From: Bacillota bacterium
GTDB lineage: Bacteria > Bacillota > Sulfobacillia > JAJZYS01 > JAJYTV01
Direction: 5' to 3'
Assembly (NCBI GenBank): GCA_021793315.1
Contig: JAJYSZ010000009.1
Location: 1-55,960 of the forward strand
Length of the DNA stretch: 55,960 nt
Part shown: positions 8,658 to 16,603 of the stretch, in pieces
How positions within the stretch are numbered: the first letter of the stretch is position 1
Layout: each line of letters starts with the position of its first letter
The notes under the pieces: model-generated
What the model was told of the DNA's origin: nothing
The model's input: only the letters and a program-made list of their open reading frames with translations
Databases searched by the model: none
Position numbers and translations under genes: made by a program

Positions 8658-9512
8658 CTACTGCCCGTAAAGCGTGGTCCCAATCATGCGGATGGTTCTG
8701 CTGACGGACTCGAGCACAGCGTCTCGCTGCGGCAGAGGATCCGGCGTCCAGAGCAGTTGGAAGTAGAGGCTGCGCAGGAAGGTCTTGACGTTTATGTAGA
8801 CGCGGGCCCCTTGATCTTGGGATGACGCGACCTGCCAGCTGCCGCCTTCCGCCGGACCGGCAAACCGCCCACACCATGCCTGGACATCTCCTTGGGCGAT
8901 CTCGGGCCGGCGGAGCACGGCTAGTGAGGCGAAGGCAAGGCGCTCATCCTCCTCGTGGAGGAACACCTGCGCTCCAGGCCGGAGAATTCGGTCCGCGACT
9001 GCCGCGAGGATCTCGCGCAGGCCCGACGCGGCGGTGGCGGGATGCGCGGCCATGGCCCCCAGGCAATCTGCGGTGTGGGCCGCCGCGTGCGCCCAGCCAC
9101 GCCCTGGCACGTACCCTCGCTCGTCGCGCTCGAGGCGAAGGTACTGGACGGCTTCGGCCCTCCACGCGCGGAGGAGGGCTGTGGGCAGATGGGGGTCCTT
9201 TGCGTCCACGGCGACGATCTCCCCGAGAATGAGTACCGAAAAGGCGCGCAGGAAGACACTGTCCGATGCCTGGTCACCCAGGCCGACGCGCAGGTTCTTC
9301 ACCATCTGCCCGCCCATGGTACCTAGGGCTTGCGCAGCGTACCGGCCTTCACTCACCCAGGTCGCCAGCGTCGCATAGGCGATGTCGTCCCGGAGCTCTC
9401 CGTCAGGAGACCCGAGCATGACCAGAAGCTCGTCCGTCAACGCCTCAAGGTCAGCGTGTTCTGGCGGACGATAGCCTTGTCCGCGAACGGCAGCCCAAAA
9501 GTCCCGGTCCAT
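8658..9512 (-). CDS. DUF2785 domain protein
   Basis: A 284-residue soluble, alpha-helical protein. 'LGSPDGELRDDIAYATLATW' near residue 35, 'LRVGLGDQASDSVFLRAFS' near 80 and 'RDERGYVPGRGWAHAAAHTA' near 140 match the conserved blocks of the DUF2785 family, whose members are HEAT-like helical proteins of unknown function. The conserved His-containing GRGWAHAAAH block could bind a metal or ligand. ATG at 9512 is preceded by GGAG at 8 bases. It is the last apparently native gene before the mobile-element region begins, on the minus strand like its left neighbours. Confidence 0.8.
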   Translation of the reverse strand: MDRDFWAAVRGQGYRPPEHADLEALTDELLVMLGSPDGELRDDIAYATLATWVSEGRYAAQALGTMGGQMVKNLRVGLGDQASDSVFLRAFSVLILGEIVAVDAKDPHLPTALLRAWRAEAVQYLRLERDERGYVPGRGWAHAAAHTADCLGAMAAHPATAASGLREILAAVADRILRPGAQVFLHEEDERLAFASLAVLRRPEIAQGDVQAWCGRFAGPAEGGSWQVASSQDQGARVYINVKTFLRSLYFQLLWTPDPLPQRDAVLESVSRTIRMIGTTLYGQ

Positions 9513-9745
9513 GGCTTCACTCCTGTGGTTATGCTTCGCGGGTTGATTGGCGTCACCCTACCTGGTTGGCGAGCGTCTGCTTGCCGATGACCTTTTCCGC
9601 CCTGCTCCAGGCGCGACGCACCTGCGGGCGCGGGTCGGCCACCAGGCGCTTAAGTTGCAGAGGGAACTCGAAGCGCAACGTGACATTCGATCCAAAGGCC
9701 CTTTTCGACGTCTCTGGATCGAATGTCTGTTCGTCGGCGCGATTC

Positions 9746-9811
9746 TCTATTGCTCCGCGGGAACACTTTTGTCGGTCCACACGACTGGAGTCTGACAACA
9801 ATGTTTGTCCC
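9746..9811 (+). repeat. Left inverted-repeat arm of the GNAT cassette
   Basis: The inner 25 bases, beginning GGAGTCTGACAACAATG, are the best-conserved part and differ from the right arm at only two positions. Confidence 0.65.
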
Positions 9812-9937
9812 AAGAGGGGTGTTCCGTCCGTGTGCGGGCTACCCCCGGAAACGCGTGTCGACGAGGTAAAGTTTGTCCCGGACCGAAACCGAGCCGCATT
9901 CGCTACAATCAAGTTTGTTCTGGTCACAAATCGACAA

Positions 9938-10021
9938 GAGCGAAAAGACCTACCCCCAGAGCAGGCCAAGCGGTTCTTGGCAGAAGATCGTTACGAAATC
10001 GCACTCTACAGTGTTGATTGA
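9938..10021 (+). pseudogene. Possible tyrosine-recombinase fragment
   Basis: An open plus-strand reading ending at 10021 translates near its end as 'LPPEQAKRFLAEDRYEIALY', which resembles the start of the catalytic domain of tyrosine integrases (typically LTPEQARAFLxAxxxxRYEALY). It then stops, without any of the catalytic Arg/His/Tyr boxes. The preceding codons carry the inverted repeat and do not look like protein. It may be a relic of the integrase that brought in this region, consistent with the tRNA fragment at 16554. The match is short and the call tentative. Confidence 0.25.
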
Positions 10022-10107
10022 GTAACAACATCACGTCGGTGGTAGCAGGGGGGCTGAAGTTGGGCAGCCCGTTCGCGCGACGGCTCTCTGCCAGTCACAC
10101 TTTGGAC

Positions 10108-11175
10108 ATGGAAGCGTCGGCGCCAGTCACGAATGGGTGCCCTTGCCGCCTGCCACTCCCGGTAGGCGGGATTTGGATCAGACGGATCGGGGGCGACCAC
10201 GCGGTGCGTGAGACAGGTAAGGGCACGCCGCAGGATCTGGGGGCCGCGCAGGTGCGGCTGATGCAGGGCCTGGCCCAGGAGGTGACGACGCTGCGCCCCG
10301 AGCTCCTTGAGGGCGGCGCGACCGTCGGAGAACTCGCTTGGATATTCGGCAAAGACCGGGCGGCGCTCGGGGACACCTGGCGTCACCACCTGTGGCGCCG
10401 CGCCGACGGCAGCGGCCGACTGGACGCCTGGGCCTGGGTGTACCTCCCGTACACGGTGAAGCGCAGCGACGGATCCACATCCACGGCGAACTGCGCGAAC
10501 TTGGTCTGGCAGGTCCATCCGGACCACCCGGAGCTGCTGGATGAGATCCTTGACTGGTACGCCGAGCAGGCAGCCGGTCTCGACCGGTTCATCACGCCGC
10601 AGGATCCAGACACGCACATGCTGGCCCGGCTGCCCGCGCACGGCTACAAACCCGATGCGGAGATGGGTGGCGACGACGGCGATTGGCACCAGTGGAACCG
10701 TCGGCCGCTCGTAGACCTCTCGGAGCCAGCCCTGCCGGCCGGCTTCCGTTTCCGCACGGCCGCGGAGGTCGGCCCGGCGGCCGCAACCCGTGTGCACGTA
10801 GACGCGTGGCATCCGTCGACGTTCACCGAGACCAGCATGGCAGGCGTACAGACCACCTGGCCTTATCGCGACGACCTGCATGTTCTCGTCGAAGCACCGG
10901 ATGGCACCCTGGTGGCCACCGCCATCATGTGGTTCGATCCCGCCAGTCGCACCGCTGAATTTGAACCGGTGGGGACACATCGGTCCTATCGCCGTCAGGG
11001 CCTGGGCACCGCTCTGTTGTGGCACGGCATGCACCGGGCCCGTGACGCGGGTGCGGAGACGATGCTGGTCGCGTGCGTCGGCGCGCCAGCACATCCGGCG
11101 GCCCGCGAACTGTATTACGGGGTCGGTTTCGAACCGCTCGCCCGCGACGTCCCGCATGTCAGGCGAGCAAAGTAG
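10108..11175 (+). CDS. GNAT-family N-acetyltransferase (tandem-domain type)
   Basis: About 355 residues. The C-terminal 150 residues are a clear GNAT domain: 'GFRFRTAAEVGPAAATRVH' as first strand/helix, 'TAEFEPVGTHRSYRRQGLGT' containing the R-x-x-G-x-G/A acetyl-CoA loop (RRQGLG), and 'ARELYYGVGFEP' as the last motif. The N-terminal half also reads as a GNAT-like lobe ('NLVWQVHPDHPELLDEILDW'). Two-lobed GNATs of this kind are common in Actinobacteria; the substrate is unknown. The start is uncertain: TTG 10018, ATG 10108 and GTG 10204 are all in frame and none has a good ribosome site. It is the sole cargo of the inverted-repeat cassette and runs opposite to its neighbours. Confidence 0.75.
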   Translation: MEASAPVTNGCPCRLPLPVGGIWIRRIGGDHAVRETGKGTPQDLGAAQVRLMQGLAQEVTTLRPELLEGGATVGELAWIFGKDRAALGDTWRHHLWRRADGSGRLDAWAWVYLPYTVKRSDGSTSTANCANLVWQVHPDHPELLDEILDWYAEQAAGLDRFITPQDPDTHMLARLPAHGYKPDAEMGGDDGDWHQWNRRPLVDLSEPALPAGFRFRTAAEVGPAAATRVHVDAWHPSTFTETSMAGVQTTWPYRDDLHVLVEAPDGTLVATAIMWFDPASRTAEFEPVGTHRSYRRQGLGTALLWHGMHRARDAGAETMLVACVGAPAHPAARELYYGVGFEPLARDVPHVRRAK

Positions 11176-11400
11176 TCGCCGCTTGCTGGCGTCAGACACC
11201 ATATCGAATTCCTCATCCGATCTCGGTTTCCTTGACCCGAGTGAAAGCGCCGAGCGCGTGAGTCATGTCGTTCAATAGAGCACTAGGCTCGTGTCACGAT
11301 GGGTGGCAACAACCTGAGCGTGGGTCGCCGGGCACCCTCAAGGACCACTGGCATTCGGATCGGGCTGCGAGCGTCACTCCGGGGCACGGATGGGGACCCC

Positions 11401-11467
11401 GGGACAAACATCATTGTCAGACTCCAACGATTTGGGCCGACAAAGATGTTTCCCGCTGGTCAATAGA
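11401..11467 (-). repeat. Right inverted-repeat arm of the GNAT cassette
   Basis: Mirror copy of 9746-9811. A diverged third copy of its outer part (GACAAA followed by TCCCCGCT) lies at 11833-11855 inside the next element. Confidence 0.65.
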
Positions 11468-11495
11468 CACACATTTCGCAGGTGCGGAATGTCTG

Positions 11496-11599
11496 TCCAG
11501 GGGTTGCGCGTACTCCCGGTCGATCCGATCCCGGACGCGACGCAGCAACACGAGATCGCGCAAATGCTGCGCCGGTGACTGCATGTCCGCCTTCGCCAA
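11496..11599 (-). pseudogene. 5' end of an AraC-family regulator, truncated by the cassette
   Basis: From TTG at 11599, with CTCCTT (AAGGAG on this strand) at 11612-11617, the reading gives 'MAKADMQSPAQHLRDLV' then 'LLRRVRDRIDREYAQPLD'. The latter is the characteristic lead-in to the first helix-turn-helix of short AraC regulators. Immediately afterwards the family pattern is lost, at about 11496, close to the outer side of the cassette arm. No continuation was recognised beyond the left arm. A real gene start interrupted by insertion or deletion is the simplest explanation. Confidence 0.5.
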
Positions 11600-11677
11600 T
11601 ACTTATCGTTTCTCCTTAGTCCCAGGCGCCCGCCGCGCTCTTGGCGTGCCATGTGTCCACCCATTCCCCATAAGCGT

Positions 11678-11967
11678 CCTCAGCGTGATTTTCTATTGTA
11701 AGAAGGTGCCGCGCCTCCAACCCTGGCGCCCCTCGTGGCGCAAAACTCTAATTGTCGGAAGGCTGTCCCGATGACGCACGTTTAGTCTGCTGAAGACGCG
11801 AAACTTCGTTGTCCATCCACAAACTATGGGGCGACAAAATAATTCCCCGCTCAGGAGGCTCAAAACAGCATCGCCAGGCTCGATCTTTGACATTTAGAGT
11901 TTCGCGCCACGATGCCGCCATTTGTCGGCGGAGCGGGCCTTTCCAACAATAGAAAACCGCGATGAGG
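11678..11967. mobile_element. 290-bp MITE-like inverted-repeat element
   Basis: Segments 11678-11762 and 11885-11967 are inverted copies that align for about 65 bases without gaps and then continue with small gaps. Shared blocks are CCTCA, TTTTCTATTG, TCGTGGCGC, AAACTCTAA and TGTC. Similarity can be followed weakly into the 122-base centre. There is no coding capacity. The structure fits an internally deleted insertion sequence or a non-autonomous miniature element. Its centre holds a diverged copy of the GNAT-cassette end, so elements have nested or recombined here. The flanks from 11600 to 12233 contain nothing else I can assign. Confidence 0.6.
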
Positions 11968-12233
11968 AAGGTTGAGATCGCTCATCTGGGCCACCTATCG
12001 GGCTGTGCCCGGCGATAAGAGCCTGGTCGCCAGTGGTGAAGCGCGAGATTCGGCTGGCCTGTAGCGTCAATTGCCCGGAACTGTTTCGTCATGTGTGAGA
12101 CCCACTACGGGCACGACGCCGGAGTTGAAGGGTATCCGCAGAGCCCAAAAGCCATGTCGGTCGACAGGCACGTACATGGACAGTTTCTCGCAAGGGTCGG
12201 TGAGATGATACGTTCTATCCAGCGCCTGCCGCC

Positions 12234-13421
12234 TCAAGGCTCGGCCATCAGTTCGGCGCGGCGGCGGGTCAGGTGGCGGATCTCGGCCGGATTGCTGGCC
12301 AACTCGATCGCCCGCGTGTACGCTGCGCGTGCCTCGCGCGACCGGCCCAGGCGCCGCAAGAGCTCGGCGCGTGTAGCGTGAAAGGCATGGTAGCCGGAAA
12401 GCGGTAGCGCGTCGACGGTCGCCAGGGACGCCGCTGGCCCGTACAACTCGGCGGTGACGACTGCCCGGTTGAGCGCGACGACCGGCGTCGGCTGCAGCGC
12501 GTAAAGCTGGTCGTACAGCATGGCGAGCGCGGCCCAGTTTGTGTCCCGGAACGCATGCGCCGACGTGTGCAGGGCGTTGATCGCCGCCTGCAGCTGATAG
12601 GGGCCTGGCCGGTTCGCCTGGACGCAGGCGCGCACCAGCACGTGCCCTTCCGCGATCAGGGCCGCGTTCCAGGCGGACCGGTCCTGCTCGTCCAGCGTCA
12701 CCAATTCACCGGCCCCGTCGACCCGGGCAGCGCGGCGGGCGTCGATCAACAGCATTAGCGCGAGCAGCCCGGTGGCCTCGGACTGGTCCGGCAGTCTGCC
12801 GTGCAGCAGCCGGGCCAACCGGATCGCCTCGTCGGAGAGGTCAACGCGCAGTGCTGTGCCGCCGCCAGGCAGGTAGCCCTCGTTGAAGACGAGGTAGACG
12901 ACCGCCAGAACGTCCGGTAGGCGCTCTTCCAGCCGCTCCGGGACGGCGAACGGGATATGCGCCGCCTTGATCTTGGCCTTCGCGCGGGTAATCCGCCGTC
13001 CAACCGCCGCCTCGCTCAACAGGAGCGCGCGGGCGATCTCAGCGACGGTCAACCCGGCGACCAGCCGCAGCGTAAGGGCCAGCCGAGCCTGGGGTGCGAG
13101 GGCAGGATGGCAGCAGATGAAGATCAGCCGGAGTTGGTCGTCCTCGACGGCGTGCGCGGGCTCCGGGTCCGGTTGCAGCATGACGGCCTCGCCATGCTTC
13201 GTGTCCCGCCGGCTCTCGCGCCGCAGCCGGTCGATCGCCTTGCGGGTCGCGGTGGTCATCAGCCAGCCGCCCGGATTGGGCGGCATCCGCTCGCGCCACG
13301 CGGTCACGGCGGCGAGGACGGCCTCCCCGGCGGCATCCTCGGCGATGTCCAGGTCGCCGAAGCGGCGGGCCAGCGAGGCCACCACACGCGGCCACTCGTC
13401 CCGGAAGACGTCCTCGATCAT
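12234..13421 (-). CDS. ECF42-type RNA polymerase sigma factor (DUF6596)
   Basis: A 395-residue sigma factor. Region 2 is 'RDEWPRVVASLARRFGDLDI' with 'AEDAAGEAVLAAVTAW' and 'PGGWLMTTATRKAIDRLRRE'; region 4 contains 'LTLRLVAGLTVAEIARALL' with 'SEAAVGRRITRAKAKIK'. After that comes the DUF6596 segment ('FNEGYLPGGG') and a TPR-like C-terminal domain ending 'AELMAEP'. This is the ECF42 architecture, whose C-terminal extension is needed for activity and which is normally encoded with DGPF/YciI proteins. ATG 13421 fits the family N-terminus. Here both adjacent DGPF genes, upstream on the same strand, are broken, so the sigma factor may be unpartnered. The gene group is typical of Actinobacteria and lies in a mobile region. 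Confidence 0.88.
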   Translation of the reverse strand: MIEDVFRDEWPRVVASLARRFGDLDIAEDAAGEAVLAAVTAWRERMPPNPGGWLMTTATRKAIDRLRRESRRDTKHGEAVMLQPDPEPAHAVEDDQLRLIFICCHPALAPQARLALTLRLVAGLTVAEIARALLLSEAAVGRRITRAKAKIKAAHIPFAVPERLEERLPDVLAVVYLVFNEGYLPGGGTALRVDLSDEAIRLARLLHGRLPDQSEATGLLALMLLIDARRAARVDGAGELVTLDEQDRSAWNAALIAEGHVLVRACVQANRPGPYQLQAAINALHTSAHAFRDTNWAALAMLYDQLYALQPTPVVALNRAVVTAELYGPAASLATVDALPLSGYHAFHATRAELLRRLGRSREARAAYTRAIELASNPAEIRHLTRRRAELMAEP

Positions 13422-13467
13422 CTCGCGGCGATGAACCTGCCAACGGGCGTACCTCGACCGCGCCACG

Positions 13468-13789
13468 TCAAGCCTTGAAGGCCGCGCCGGCCAGCTCGAG
13501 TGCAATGTCCAGGTCCGGCGCCTCGATCACTCAGAATCCTTCGATCCACTCCGACGTGCCCCGTCGGTGAACACTGGGTTGTCGCCCGTGCCGTCCACCA
13601 CCGTGGCGGTAAACTCCGCGCGGAGGCCGCAGGCGAAGACGAAGTAGCCCTCGGCCATGAGCCTCCCGTTGCACACCCCGGACGAGGCCATCGCCGCCTC
13701 TGCCTCGTGCTCGAACGCGCCGAACCTGCCCGCGGCAGGCCCGTAGTCCGAGTCCGCGCCGTGCACGGACAGCAGATACTGCGCCCTCT
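13468..13789 (-). pseudogene. YciI/DGPF-domain protein, pseudogene
   Basis: The reading 'QYLLSVHGADSDYGP', 'RLMAEGYFVFACGLR' and 'ATVVDGTGDNPVFTDG' is plainly a DGPF (YciI-like) protein of ECF42 operons. It has three defects visible in the DNA. An in-frame TAG sits just before the QYLLSV codons and no start codon remains. A frameshift follows FTDG, after which another frame gives 'EWIEGF'. A TGA then stands where these proteins have Trp, before 'VIEAPDLDIALELAG'. It overlaps nothing functional and ends 47 bases before the sigma factor start. Confidence 0.7.
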
Positions 13790-14141
13790 AGGCATCGTTC
13801 CCCGCGGCCGCCGCACGGTCGGCGTCGGGCGTCGGGACCTTAGTTTGGAAGATCCGCACCTCCTGCGGCCAGTCGCAGGCCACCGCGATCCGGCCCGCCC
13901 AGTAACGAGCCGCAGCCTCGTCGGGCACATTCACGGCGGCGAAGCCGCCGAAGGTCTCCTTGGTCTCGGCGTACGGCCCGTCGGTGAAGACAGGCTTGCC
14001 ACCGCGGGGTTCCACGTGGAAGACCGGGGCATCGTTGTCGAGGCCGCCAGTGAAGATAAAGACCCCGGCTGCCTTCATCTCCTCGACCAGGGCGCGGACA
14101 TCGCGCGACCTCTTCTGCCACCCCTCGTCGGTGGCTTCGGT
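13788..14141 (-). pseudogene. YciI/DGPF-domain protein, 5' end removed by the IS element
   Basis: The frame reads 'ATDEGWQKRSRDVRALVEEM', then 'KAAGVFIFTGGL', 'PVFTDGPYAETKETFGGFAA' and 'DWPQEVRIF', a nearly complete YciI/DGPF protein of the kind paired with ECF42 sigma factors. The DGP motif is intact (FTDGPYAETKE). Only the first eight or so residues, including the start codon, are missing, because the left inverted repeat of the IS1634-type element begins at 14142. An internal ATG at 14078 could start a shorter product without the first strand, so function is unlikely. Confidence 0.7.
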
Positions 14142-14161
14142 CTCGAGTTTGCGCTGTGTCT
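14142..14161 (+). repeat. Left terminal inverted repeat of the IS1634-type element
   Basis: Matches the right repeat at 18 of 20 positions and abuts the broken YciI codons. Confidence 0.85.
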
Positions 14162-14331
14162 CCTAGCACCTCCCAGGCGAGCTCGTCCGCACGCCCTCGG
14201 ACGGGCTTGTTCTCACGTTTGCTTCCTGGCTGGGGTTGAAAGCGCTGAAAATGTAGTGGCAATACCTGTGGATAACTTTATAGAGCAAGCGGTTGCCACG
14301 TTGCGGTATGCAGTGATACAGTAAGAGTGCA

Positions 14332-15939
14332 ATGTTTGTACGCACAAAGCGCGTTCATCAGAACGGCAAGGTCTACGAGTACCTGCTCCTGGTCGAGACG
14401 GTGCGGGACGGCAACAAGGTCCGCCAGCACACCGTCGCCAACCTCGGCCGGCGGGATCTCCTCGATCCGGAGCGGATCGATGCGATGATCCGCGGGCTCG
14501 GCGGGCTTTCGAAGACATCGATCGTTGCGAACATCCAGGATGAGCACGAGGGGCTGCAGGAGATCCGGGCAATGGGGGCCCTGCCCGTCTTTCGGCGGCT
14601 ATGGCGGGATCTCGGTCTTGAGGAGGCCCTGCAAGAGGCTACGGCGGACACGTCGATGCCGCTCTCGGAGGCAGCCTTCGCGCTGGTGGCCGCACGGCTG
14701 CTGGCGCCGCAGTCCAAGCGGGCGACGTTCCGCGGGTGGCTCAGGACGATCTACGCGCCGGAGTTCTCGCCCATTGCGCTGCGCCACCTTTACGAGGCCA
14801 TGGATCTCCTCCAGGCGCACAAGGAGCAGTTCGAGAAGATCCTCTGGAACCGCAACCAGGAGCTCTTCGCCCCGGAGATCGATCTCGTCCTGATGGATAC
14901 GACGAACGCCTATTTCACAGGCCCCACGATCGGCACTCTGGCGCAGTTCGGCAAGTCGAAGGAGAAGCGCTACGATCGTCGGTTGGTCTCGATCGGGCTC
15001 CTCGCGACGCGGCAGGGCGTGCCGATCGGTTACGAGGTGTTCCCCGGCAACACGAGCGACGTCGAGGCGTTCCGCGAGATGATTCGTGTGCTGAAGACGC
15101 GGTTCCAGATCCGCCGGGTGATCATCTGCGCCGATCGCGGCATGGTCAGCGACAAGATCCTGAAGGAACTGCGGGAGGACGGCATCGAGTATATCGTCGG
15201 CGCCAGGCCGAGCAATGCCGTGGAGGACGCGATCTCCTACAAGGGAGCCAACTGGCAGCCTGTTGAGGAGATCAAGATCCGGATCAAGCCCATGGGCGAC
15301 GACGGCGAGACCTTTATCGTCTGCTATAACCCCGCCGAGGCCGAGCACGATCGCGCGCGAAGGCAAGAAATCGTTGCACGGCTGCGCCGGCAGGTACGGG
15401 AGAACCCCTCCGCCAAGTCGCTCCTGCGCAACTCCTCCTTCAAGAGCTACGTCCGACTCGGCAACACCAAGGTGGAGATCGACGAGGAGAAGATCCAGAA
15501 GGCGGCGCGCTACGACGGCAAGTACGTCCTGCGCTCCAATGCCAGTCTCACCGCCAAGGAGGTCGCGCTGGCCTACCGCCAGCTTTTCCGGGTGGAGCGC
15601 GCCTTCCGTGAACTCAAGGGGCCCCTCAAGTTGCGTCCCGTCTACCACTTCACCGATCGGCGGATCCGCGGCCACATCATGGTCTGCTTCCTGGCCTACG
15701 CACTTGAGATGGCGCTGCGCCAGGCGCTGGCCGGCAAGAAGGGTGCCATCGCCCCGGAATCCGACTACCACGAGATCATGCAGGACCTATCCAGGCTCGG
15801 CGTTGGCAAGCTGGTCTCCGCGGACGGCCGCACGTACTTCCAGCGCACGCCGCTCACGGGTCGTGCGCATGAGGCTTTCGCCGCCGTAGGCATGCGCCCG
15901 CCGGCGAGGCTGCTCGAAGAGCTGCCAAGCCACCAATAA
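14332..15939 (+). CDS. IS1634-family DDE transposase
   Basis: A 535-residue transposase beginning 'MFVRTKRVHQNGKVYEYLLL', the standard IS1634-group N-terminus. Catalytic residues can be placed in order: Asp in 'VLMDTTNAYFTG' (about residue 188), Asp in 'IICADRGMVSD' (about residue 264) and Glu in 'FRVERAFRELKG' (about residue 425, the YREK-like block). The gene looks full length and undamaged, so the element could still be active. It starts about 170 bases inside the left repeat; this leader holds no other gene. It is transcribed opposite to the sigma factor group. Confidence 0.93.
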   Translation: MFVRTKRVHQNGKVYEYLLLVETVRDGNKVRQHTVANLGRRDLLDPERIDAMIRGLGGLSKTSIVANIQDEHEGLQEIRAMGALPVFRRLWRDLGLEEALQEATADTSMPLSEAAFALVAARLLAPQSKRATFRGWLRTIYAPEFSPIALRHLYEAMDLLQAHKEQFEKILWNRNQELFAPEIDLVLMDTTNAYFTGPTIGTLAQFGKSKEKRYDRRLVSIGLLATRQGVPIGYEVFPGNTSDVEAFREMIRVLKTRFQIRRVIICADRGMVSDKILKELREDGIEYIVGARPSNAVEDAISYKGANWQPVEEIKIRIKPMGDDGETFIVCYNPAEAEHDRARRQEIVARLRRQVRENPSAKSLLRNSSFKSYVRLGNTKVEIDEEKIQKAARYDGKYVLRSNASLTAKEVALAYRQLFRVERAFRELKGPLKLRPVYHFTDRRIRGHIMVCFLAYALEMALRQALAGKKGAIAPESDYHEIMQDLSRLGVGKLVSADGRTYFQRTPLTGRAHEAFAAVGMRPPARLLEELPSHQ

Positions 15940-16008
15940 CAGGCAGATTCGTAGTGCCAAGGCTTTCTTGCTATGCCCTGAAACCTGCGCCCAGGGCGTT
16001 TTTCACAA

Positions 16009-16028
16009 AGTCACAGCGCAAAGTCGAG
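16009..16028 (-). repeat. Right terminal inverted repeat of the IS1634-type element
   Basis: Lies about 70 bases after the transposase stop. Confidence 0.85.
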
Positions 16029-16553
16029 CCAGGACCAGACCTAGCGAGGCCCCTCGGCCATCAGCTCGGGCTTGACCCTCGCCAGATGCGTTGCCTGGGC
16101 GCGGCGCTCTGGCACATCCGAACCGGCCTGATGGTGACGATCACGACTTCATGCGTGATCCGCAGTTTGGCGAACTCACGCCGGATTCGTCGTGTGCGCG
16201 ACTGCTTGTTGGGTCTGCAAGGTCCTGATCAGGAGATTCGTCCAGCAGACGAACCACCTGGCCATTGAACGGGCCACACGGGTGGGCTGAGCAGGTTGCC
16301 GCCCAACCGCCTGTTGGGGGCAGCGCGTTCCGACTATCCCGACACCGCCGCTGATCGTGCACGACTTGGGTGATGAGGATGTGGGGCGATGGGGCCATTT
16401 TGGGGCCAAGACGCATAGGATCGCTTCGTATCCGGCCGGGCTCCTGGGACCTGTCGGACACGGCCAAATTGGCAAGAACCGCTCTGGGAGCGGACTCCCC
16501 GGACTCAGTCGACCCTGCTGGACTTCCCGGAGACACAGCAGCAACCGCAGCGA
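16029..16553. other. Non-coding or decayed interval between IS element and tRNA fragment
   Basis: No intact gene is recognised. On the minus strand a reading ending at 16041 finishes 'THLARVKPELMAEGPR', faintly like the C-terminus of the sigma factor at 12234 ('RHLTRRRAELMAEP'), and may be a relic. The remaining open readings have no family features. The interval is best read as the decayed edge of an acquired segment. Confidence 0.4.
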
Positions 16554-16603
16554 GGGCACTCGTAATGCGCAGGTCGTCAGTTCGAGTCTGACCACCAGCT
16601 CCA
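16554..16603 (+). tRNA. 3' half of tRNA-Thr(CGT): probable attachment-site remnant
   Basis: From the anticodon stem to CCA the sequence folds as a tRNA: stem GGGCA/TGCGC with one mismatch around loop CTCGTAA (anticodon CGT, Thr), variable loop AGGTC, T-stem GTCAG/CTGAC around TTCGAGT, acceptor strand CACCAGC, discriminator T and encoded CCA at 16601-16603. No D-arm or matching 5' acceptor strand occurs at the right distance upstream; GCTGG at 16517 is 11 bases too far away. Integrated phages and islands typically duplicate exactly this 3' half, so this is probably attR of an island lying to the left. Not a functional tRNA. Confidence 0.65.

Larger units (their letters stand above)
9746..11467. 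mobile_element. Transposase-less cassette: GNAT gene between long imperfect inverted repeats
   Basis: Arms 9746-9811 and 11401-11467 are inverted copies of about 66 bp matching at roughly three quarters of positions. Both run TCTATTG, GCGGGAA, TTTGTCGG and GGAGTCTGACAA followed by ATGTTTGTCCC towards the inside. Further TTTGTC-like words at 9869 and 9912 give the left end the repeated-motif look of IS21-type ends, though that family link is inferred. The only intact gene inside is an acetyltransferase; no transposase is present. On the right, a truncated AraC-type gene stops matching its family about 30 bases beyond the arm, so the true outer boundary may be near 11495. A short gene-like minus-strand reading (9553-9720) lies just outside the left arm and was not recognised. 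Confidence 0.6.
14142..16028 (+). mobile_element. IS1634-family insertion sequence (1,887 bp)
   Basis: The ends are 20-bp inverted repeats: CTCGAGTTTGCGCTGTGTCT at 14142-14161, and on the other strand CTCGACTTTGCGCTGTGACT at 16009-16028, matching at 18 of 20 positions. One intact transposase gene fills the interior. No target-site duplication is visible in the immediate flanks, so the flanks may have been rearranged after insertion. The element interrupts the YciI gene on its left. Confidence 0.88.

Noticed and set aside
12091..12381. Small plus-strand reading before the sigma factor end
   Set aside because: No ribosome site or family, and its second half is antisense to the sigma factor C-terminus.
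14130..16040. Target-site duplication of the IS element
   Set aside because: The bases just outside the two 20-bp repeats (ending CTTCGGT and starting CCAGGACC) do not match.
16517..16603. Complete tRNA-Thr
   Set aside because: A possible 5' acceptor strand (GCTGG) is 11 bases too far from the anticodon arm and there is no D-arm, so only the 3' half is supported.
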